NCBI GenBank assembly: GCA_037501455.1
Contig: CM074858.1
Coordinates: 13,318,501 to 13,382,500 of the forward strand
Direction of reading: 5' to 3'
DNA length: 64,000 bases
From: Lantana camara
Lineage: Eukaryota > Streptophyta > Magnoliopsida > Lamiales > Verbenaceae
Part shown: piece by piece, positions 57,740 to 64,000 of the stretch
Position numbering within the stretch: position 1 is the stretch's first letter
Layout: each line of letters opens with the position of its first letter
Notes under the pieces: generated by a model
The model's database searches: none
What the model was told of the DNA's origin: nothing
What the model saw: the letters and a program-made list of their open reading frames with translations, nothing else
Made by a program: the position numbers and the translations under genes

Positions 57740-58882
57740 GCTCGCCTGCTCAGCAGAAGAACCTTTTCAGGTTCTGCATGTTCCGGGGTCGGGATAACTT
57801 CTTTCCCTCAGCATCCTCCAGCTCATGAGCTCATCGACCCACGATTTTTACGACTTTGTAGGGTCCTTCCCAGCTGGGGCCCAGCTTACCAACAGGTTTC
57901 AAGGCATCTGCCCTCCTGAGCACCAAGTCCCCCACCTGGAAGTCGCACGATTTCACCTTCCTGTTGTAAGCTGCTACTATCTAATTCTTGTACTTCGCCA
58001 TTCGTATAAGGGCCCGATCTCTAGCCTCTTCTATAGTATCCAAGTTATCCCTCATAAGTGATTAATTTTCCTCCTCATTATAGGCTTCCACTCGCGGTGA
58101 AGGCATTCCTACTTCAACAGGAATGACCGGTTCAGCACCGTACACCAAGCTGAAGGACGTGTCTCCCGTGGTCACACTAGGAGTGGTTCGGTGAGCCCAT
58201 AAGACTGCTGGTAGCTAGGTGGCCCATTTTCCTCTGGCTCCTTCCACTCTAGTTTTTAAACCATGCAAGATGAGTTGGTTCATTACTTCCACCTGCCCGT
58301 TGGCCTGCGGGTGATAAACCACCGAGAAGCATTGCCGAATCCCTAGCAGTTGGCACCATTCTTTCAGCTGGGCTCCTCTGAACTACTTCTCGTTGTCCGA
58401 GACCAGCTCTCTTGGGACTCCGAATTGACTCACGATATTCCGTTGTAAGAACTTTATCACTTCTTTCTCCGTGATCTTCACTAAAGCTTCTGCTTCCAGC
58501 CATTTACTGAAGTAATCCACGGCTACTATCATGAACCGTGTTTGCCCTTTTCCCGGAGGAAATGACCGACTATATCGATGTCCCACTTGGCAAAGAGGCA
58601 CGATGAATACATTGCCGTCAGAGGTTCAACTGGCTGATGCAGGAGGGGAGCATATTTCTGGCATTGCTCGCACTTTGCAACGAACTCCTTAGCATCCGCT
58701 TTGATAGTTAGCCAAAAATATCTTGCTCTCAACATCTTTCCAGCCAGGGCGGTCCAGCCGGAATGATTCCCACAGCTCCCTTCATGTATTTCTCGTAGCA
58801 CGTAATGGCTTTTTTCTGATGACAAGCATTTGACCAGGGGCATTGTCACGGATCTTCTATACATAAAACCTCGCATTACCAC
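57740..58882 (-). pseudogene. Tat-like gypsy integrase
   Basis: Minus strand. The HHCC module (IHEGSCGNHSG...CEQCQKYAP) lies at ~58800-58650. A frameshift near 58560 comes at the first catalytic aspartate (WDIDIVGHF). The core follows in another frame (AVDYFSKWLEAEAL, VPRELVSDNEK with a stop after it, YHPQANGQVEVMNQ). The C-terminal region (FQVGDLVLRRADALKPVGKLGPSWEGPY) lies near 57950-57860 and KVLLLSRR near 57765. Several stops and shifts make it non-functional. Confidence 0.82.
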
Positions 58883-58885
58883 AAA

Positions 58886-59930
58886 TCAGATGGCTTTTTG
58901 CTGCACTCTCGGCGCTTTCTTCTTGTTAGTTGGAAGGATATCATGCAGCAGGTAGTCCAGGATCTCCTCCCTCCAGTCTTGGTCTTCCTGCCCCAGCAGC
59001 ACTTCCTGGTCAGCATTTTCGTCCTGCTCCAGTGCTCCAACAGGAAGGGTCAAAATTATAATCTTTCTTGTATGAACGCCTTCCAACGGGCTAGCTATTT
59101 TGGCTAGTCGATCAGCTTTCTTGTTCTCCTCCCATGGTATCTGCTCCATCTGGAAGGTAACAAATCCCGTCTTCATTTCATTTACTTTTGCTAAGTAAGC
59201 TATCATCCTTTCTTCGTGTGCCTCATACTTTCCCTCCACCTGACAAGATACCAGTTGGGAGTCTGAATACACGACCAGGTGCTGCGCTCCAGCTTCTTTG
59301 GCTAACTTCAGCCCCATGATCAATGCCTCATACTCTGCTTCATTATTGGATGCTTTGAAATCGAATCTGATAGCAAATTCGAATTCGTCTCCCTCCGGAT
59401 TGGTTATCACCGCTCCAGCTCCGCTTCCCGAGCTGGTGGATGAACCATCAACGTGCAGCAGCCACCTGTGCCCTTCCTGCTCAGGCGCCATGGTCATCTC
59501 TGATATGAAGTCTTCCAGGGCTTGCGCTTGGATTGTTGTTCTTGGGGAATATGATATATCAAATTCCCCCAGCTCCATGGCCCACTTGATCAGCCTTCCT
59601 GATGTCTCTGGTTTCCTGAGCACTTACCTTATAGGATAATTCGTGCGGACCACTATCGCATGCGATGGGAAGTATGGTCATAAACTTCGAGCTATAACCA
59701 TGAGTGCCAATGCCAGCTTTTCCATGTCCGGGTACCGCTGTTCTGCTCCCTTAAGCACTTTGCTGACATAGTACATTGGTTTCTGGGTTCTATCTTCTTC
59801 TCAAAGCAGGACGGAGCTGACAGCTTGACCCGATACTTCCAGGTACACGTACAAGGTCTCTCCTGGTATAGGTTTAACCAAGAGGGGTATTCCCTCCAGG
59901 TACGTCTTTAGGTTTAACCAAGAGGGCTCT
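58886..59930 (-). pseudogene. Tat-like RNase H plus second archaeal-type RNase H
   Basis: 59930-59630 (-) encodes the Ty3-type RNase H that follows reverse transcriptase (PGETLYVYLEVSGQAVSSVL, KPMYYVSKVLKGAEQRYP), with stops. From 59623 the open frame has SGRLIKWAMELGEFDI and then a second, complete RNase H: HVDGSSTSSGSGAG (first Asp), ASNNEAEYEALIMGL (Glu), VYSDSQLV (Asp). Two tandem RNase H domains are the hallmark of the Tat lineage (Ogre, Retand, Grande type). Confidence 0.87.
59870..59926. repeat. 17-bp direct repeats at the reverse-transcriptase deletion
   Basis: AGGTTTAACCAAGAGGG occurs at 59870-59886 and 59910-59926, exactly where the protease and post-RT RNase H regions meet. Short direct repeats are common at illegitimate-recombination deletions. 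Confidence 0.7.
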
Positions 59931-60016
59931 ATTTTTGGATGAAGTCCGTTTTTCTTATCTTTTTTCTCAGTTTCCTTCAGCTTTCTCTTCTTGTCACTTC
60001 GATCTCTCTTCTCTCC

Positions 60017-60866
60017 CTACTGCTTAGCCTCCTTCCTATCTGCCTGTTGGATAGCTTTGACATAACATTTCCTGGAGGAATGCTGGCCCGTTGATACCTC
60101 TTCAGCTTCCTCCAACGTGGGAAACTTGATTTTCATGTGATAAGTGGAGATGACTGCCTGGAAAGTGTTCATGGCTGGTCTCCCAAGTATGTCATTATAA
60201 GCTGAAGGTCTATCCACCACCAAGAATCTCACCATCCGGATCCTCGTCCTGGGCTTGGTTCCCAACACAACTGGTAGGGAGACCATCCCCATAGGTTGTA
60301 CCACCTCTCCGCCGAATTCGAACAAGGGAGTCTTCACGGGGTTCAAGTTCAACCTTTCCTAAATCCATCTGCTCGTATGCCTTACGGAAAAGAATATCCG
60401 CTGAGCTTCCACTATCTATGAAGATTCTTCCCATGCCATAGCTGGCAATGTTGGCTGTTATGACTAGGGCGTCATTATGAGGAGCTTGAATCCCCTCCAG
60501 GTCTTCTGGACCGAATTGCAGCGTGAGCTGCGGGCCTGCCTGGTCTACCTCCATGATAAAAGAAGTTATTCGCATACGAAAAACGACCGCTCTCCTAGCC
60601 CGATGGGAATCCCAATCTGCCGATCCTCCCATTATCATGTGGATGAATCCTTTCTGTGGGGGTGTTTTCTCTTGTTCCCGCCTTTCTGCTCTTTCTGCTC
60701 CTGCTAGGGGTACCTCAATCAAAGGCCTATGAGGTGAGATGTGTCTTCTCTGATCCCCTCTTTCCTGGTTGGTGATCCCTTCTGCCGTAGTTCTGCCTGT
60801 GGGGATTCCCTCCTGGCGGCCTCCTTCCTGGTGCATTCCTTCCAAGCATATTCCTTCCAGGTGCAT
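60017..60866 (-). pseudogene. Tat-like aspartic protease region
   Basis: 60866-60210 (-) holds a Gly/Glu-rich linker and the protease active site FIDSGSSADILF (near 60410), the form typical of Tat/Athila. A frameshift near 60340 leads to the rest of the protease, with DRPSAYNDILGRPAMN and the HMKIKFPT strand. After the stop the sequence jumps to the post-RT RNase H, so the reverse transcriptase is missing. Gag would lie upstream, beyond the younger gypsy insertion at 60911. Confidence 0.82.
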
Positions 60867-60910
60867 TTCTTGCAGGTAGGTTCCCTCCTGCTATATTTCT
60901 CCTTGGGAAC

Positions 60911-61822
60911 TGTAGACGGATAAATAAACTTTATATTATTAATTTAATTTGCTATTTTATATTTTGAAATTATCCTAAATTTAATTTCAAAATTAAATGG
61001 TTAAATTTAAATTGAAATTATAATGTTTTATTTATCCACAAATCAAGTGATGACACGTGTCAAAGTGACATCTTTTGACCAATTAAATCAAGTCTTGCAG
61101 TTAAAGAAAGCCAAGACAAATCATATGGCGACACGTGGCGTGTTGTGTCACATCGACCAATCAAATTCAAGTCTTATATTATCTCTTTAAAATAAAAATA
61201 AAAATATTAAAGGGATAAATAATTTATTTGATATTATCTCTTCAAAAAAAATAAGAGATAATTATTAAATAAAAGTTGACTTGAGCCACAAGTCTTGAAT
61301 CCTACACCTATATAAAGGGGTCATGTGTGGTTCATTCAACACACAACACGAATTCAAGAAAGGCTAAAAACCTCTCTACGAGTTCAAAGAAAGGCTAAAA
61401 ACCTCTCTAAAAGTTCAAGAAATGCTAAAAACCTTTCTTCCCGAAGTTATCAAATTTAAGCATTTGATTCGTTATCAAGGCGTTATACCGGCGAATCGGT
61501 GTTATTATTCAAGCTAAATCCACGGAGTTACCAATGAGTTCGAAGGCGTTCTTGACGGAATTCTCCAAAATCCGGCATTTGATTCGTAAACAAGTCGAAG
61601 GACCTACGGATTAATGTTATTTCAAGTCTAATTTGAAGTTGAAGAAAATCAAACCCCAAATTCATCAAGAACCGTTTGAAGATTCAACAACTTTGAATCT
61701 GAGGGAAGAATCAGAGGATCAAGTGAAGATCAAAGACCCACTTGTACTTTAATTTTCAAATAATTTGTATTATTTATTCGATATTGACTAAAAATCAATA
61801 AAGCGAATTTTTAGTGCAAACA
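60911..61822 (+). repeat. 5' LTR of a younger gypsy element (912 bp)
   Basis: It begins TGTAGACGGA and ends GTGCAAACA. It is followed by a primer site TGGCACGCCCGGTGGGAC (61826-61843) of a type common in plant gypsy elements. TATATAAA lies at 61309-61316. Just after it, a ~30-bp unit (GTTCAAGAAAGGCTAAAAACC) is repeated three times (61350-61432). GGAAC (60906-60910) is the predicted left target duplication; the right end is outside the window. Confidence 0.87.
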
Positions 61823-61901
61823 GATTGGCACGCCCGGTGGGACCGATCCTACCTCTCATCTCTTCTCTTCCGTATTGAATTCCTACTTCCACGAGTTCTT
61901 C

Positions 61902-64000
61902 ATGGCTCCTAAGAAGGATCAACTCGCACTAAAAAATAAGGAAGTTAACCAAAATTCGAAATCTTCTACACATGGTCATCTTAGCGACTCAAAATCATCT
62001 GATGGCTCGACTCCTAAGGAAACTAACCTGAAGGAAACTCCCTTTGAAGAAAAGAATAAGGGAAGTGGAGAGATGACTGATGGAGAGCAAATTGCTCAAT
62101 TGGCTCAGGCAATAGCTCATCTACAGAAAACTTTGGAAGACAAAGACTTCCAGATCGCCCAACTCATGAGCAAACTAGAAAGCAATGATCCTGGTCAGTC
62201 TAGCCGCAATCCTCGGACTCCTCCAGTTCAAATCACTCAAACCACCGATGGAAAGCAAGTGAATTTTCTTCCCCATAAACAAGACTCTGCGATAAGAACA
62301 AATCACTCTACTGCGTCTATCGCTGCCCTATCTGTTCAAGAACTGCAGGATATGATAACCAACACAATACGAGCTCAGTATGGCGCTTCATATCAGAATT
62401 CTCCATCATATGCAAAACCATACACTAAGCGCATCAACTCCCTGAAAATGCCAATGGGTTATCAACCACCAAATTTTCAGCAGTTCGAGGGCAAAGGCAA
62501 CCCGAAGCAACATGTCGCCCACTTCGTAGAAACTTGCAACAATGCGGGGACATATGGAGATCATCTGGTCAAGCAGTTCGTACGATCGCTTAAGGGGAAC
62601 GCATTTGATTGGTATGTCGATTTAGAGCCCGAATCAATCGACAGTTGGGATCAGATGGAGAGAGAGTTTCTCAATCGGTTCTACAGTACTCGCCGTACAG
62701 TGAGCATGATCGAGTTGACTAACACGAAACAATGGAAAAATGAACCGGTCGTGGACTACATCAACCGTTGGCGATCACTGAGTTTGAACTGCAAAGATAG
62801 ACTCTCCGAAATATCCGCAGTGGAAATGTGCACTCAAGGAATGCATTGGGGGCTCCTCTACATTCTTCAGGGCATCAAACCTCGTACTTTCAAAGAGTTA
62901 GCTACCCGTGCTCACGACATGGAACTAAGCATCGCGAATCATGGCACCAATTATCCCGCAGATGATCAAAAGAGGGATAGAAGAGACATAAGAAAAAGTG
63001 AAAGATTCGTTAAACCTCCTACAAAGGAGTCTATGACTGTCAAAGCAGTTCCTGTCAAAATCCCGCCTAAGGATAAAAAAGATGTAGAAAAGCCAAGAAG
63101 TCAACCCGCGCAAAATGAAAGGCGTCGTCTTACTCTAAAGGAGATGCAAGAAAAAGAGTACCCATTCCCAGACTCAGATGTTGCACACATCTTCGACGAA
63201 TTGCTCGCAAGAAAGATGATAGAGCTGCCAGAGCCAAAACGCCCCGAAGAAAGTGGAAAAGTAAACGATCCGAAGTACTACAAGTATCACCGAGTTATTA
63301 GCCACCTGTTGGAAAAGTGTTTTGTTTTGAAAGACAAAATCATGGCTTTGGCTAAAGAGGGGAAAATTATTCTCGACTGCGAGGATGTAGCTGATACGAA
63401 CACTACTAGTGTTGCAACCTCGGCAGATCCTAATGTGCTTGAAAGCCAAAAGAACGTGACAACGCCGCTAGCATCATCGGGGGTACCCATGGTAATCCAG
63501 TTTGGGAGTTTTGAACCGCAGTTACTTTCAAGTTTATTAACTCCTAAAAATACTAAGTACGAGGCATACACGATGAACGAGGATGAGGATGAGGGCGAAT
63601 GGACCATAGTGACTCGCCGCCGAAGACAAAGACGACGTGTTGAGAAGTTTCACCCTACTTGGTCAAAGAGACTAACGCCGCTCAAGCATACACAAGATAA
63701 GCCAAAGAAGAAGTCGAGAACACCTGACCGAAAAAGGCCTTCAAACAAGTGCTACTGGAAGCCCGTGACTTTAGGTGACTTTTTTCCAAAGAAGTACTTC
63801 GGATCGAAAGTAGGAAATGTGAATCCTGTTTTCGGTGAAGAAAAGACTCTCCATGTTGTTTCTTGTCATGTTACCAGCGCTGTGATTAACTTCATAGATG
63901 AAGATTTGTTGTTGGGACCAAAACCACACAATCGACCACTTTTTGTCTCTGGATTCATGCATGAACAAAAGGTAAACCGCATATTGATTGATGGAGGTTC
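61902..64000 (+). CDS. Gypsy gag-pol polyprotein, open and continuing beyond the window
   Basis: ATG at 61902 (MAPKKDQLAL), ~60 bp after the primer site. By manual translation the frame has no stop to position 64000 (~699 codons). A charged coiled-coil N-terminus is followed by the gag domain: FQQFEGKGNPKQHVAHFVE near 62480, FVRSLKGNAFDWY near 62577, REFLNRFYSTRR near 62660. Further on are a YHRVISHLLEKCF zinc-like motif (first Cys replaced by Tyr) and an Arg-rich stretch near 63620-63650. The last residues ILIDGGS are the start of the aspartic protease active site. It sits inside the protease/gag region of the older minus-strand Tat-like element. The intact frame suggests recent insertion. 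Confidence 0.88.
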   Translation, partial: MAPKKDQLALKNKEVNQNSKSSTHGHLSDSKSSDGSTPKETNLKETPFEEKNKGSGEMTDGEQIAQLAQAIAHLQKTLEDKDFQIAQLMSKLESNDPGQSSRNPRTPPVQITQTTDGKQVNFLPHKQDSAIRTNHSTASIAALSVQELQDMITNTIRAQYGASYQNSPSYAKPYTKRINSLKMPMGYQPPNFQQFEGKGNPKQHVAHFVETCNNAGTYGDHLVKQFVRSLKGNAFDWYVDLEPESIDSWDQMEREFLNRFYSTRRTVSMIELTNTKQWKNEPVVDYINRWRSLSLNCKDRLSEISAVEMCTQGMHWGLLYILQGIKPRTFKELATRAHDMELSIANHGTNYPADDQKRDRRDIRKSERFVKPPTKESMTVKAVPVKIPPKDKKDVEKPRSQPAQNERRRLTLKEMQEKEYPFPDSDVAHIFDELLARKMIELPEPKRPEESGKVNDPKYYKYHRVISHLLEKCFVLKDKIMALAKEGKIILDCEDVADTNTTSVATSADPNVLESQKNVTTPLASSGVPMVIQFGSFEPQLLSSLLTPKNTKYEAYTMNEDEDEGEWTIVTRRRRQRRRVEKFHPTWSKRLTPLKHTQDKPKKKSRTPDRKRPSNKCYWKPVTLGDFFPKKYFGSKVGNVNPVFGEEKTLHVVSCHVTSAVINFIDEDLLLGPKPHNRPLFVSGFMHEQKVNRILIDGG

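Overview
The window is nuclear DNA from a flowering plant, most likely a eudicot. It is AT-rich and gene-poor and has no bacterial-type operons. It carries a stand-alone RPW8-type resistance gene family, split coding regions, and many plant-type mobile elements: Ty3/gypsy, Ty1/copia, TRIM, SINE, LINE, hAT, Mutator-like and foldback elements. The exact species cannot be read from the sequence.

1-22 kb is a decaying tandem cluster of RPW8-like genes. One copy is intact (8653-9210, +). A second is split by a 378-bp TRIM retroelement (15062-15918, -). A third has one premature stop (20789-21337, -). Relics lie at 1440-1720 (+), 9895-10060 (-) and 33790-34096 (-). Copies of the flanking DNA are duplicated with them (3.8/8.0 kb, 10.2/13.2/39.5 kb). 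These paralogues act as natural empty sites that prove several insertions. Between the copies lie a SINE with 16-bp target-site duplications, a TA-flanked 746-bp element, MITEs with 8- or 9-bp duplications, a short LINE derivative with a 15-bp duplication inside a ~100-bp satellite, a solo LTR and a Mutator-like element with a GC-rich cargo.

22.4-27.9 kb is a complete but inactivated Ty3/gypsy chromovirus (LTRs 490 and 496 bp). 27.9-34.1 kb is AT-rich DNA with a foldback element, a possible host gene for a coiled-coil protein (ATG at 31514) and an RPW8 relic. 34105-39316 is the most unusual object: a 5.2-kb non-autonomous hAT-like element. It is bounded by TAGGGGTRGCAAA-type ends and an exact 8-bp duplication, has ~0.8-kb inverted arms, and its core is a minisatellite built from ~20-bp units in a ~0.97-0.99-kb higher-order repeat. 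It sits inside an RPW8 relic whose paralogue near 1450 preserves the empty site.

41 kb to the end is a nest of retroelements. The outer layer is a minus-strand Tat-lineage gypsy element: protease, a deleted reverse transcriptase, RNase H, a second archaeal-type RNase H and integrase run from 60.9 down to 57.7 kb. A convergent plus-strand accessory ORF of the 'putative gypsy type transposon' family runs from 43.8 to 56.8 kb. Into this landed a 9.2-kb copia element (44972-54127, TSD GGAAG), a 1.06-kb hAT-like element (55427-56484, TSD CCTCCAGC) and a younger gypsy element (LTR from 60911) whose gag frame stays open to the window end. Apart from the RPW8 gene and the tentative coiled-coil gene, I see no convincing host genes.
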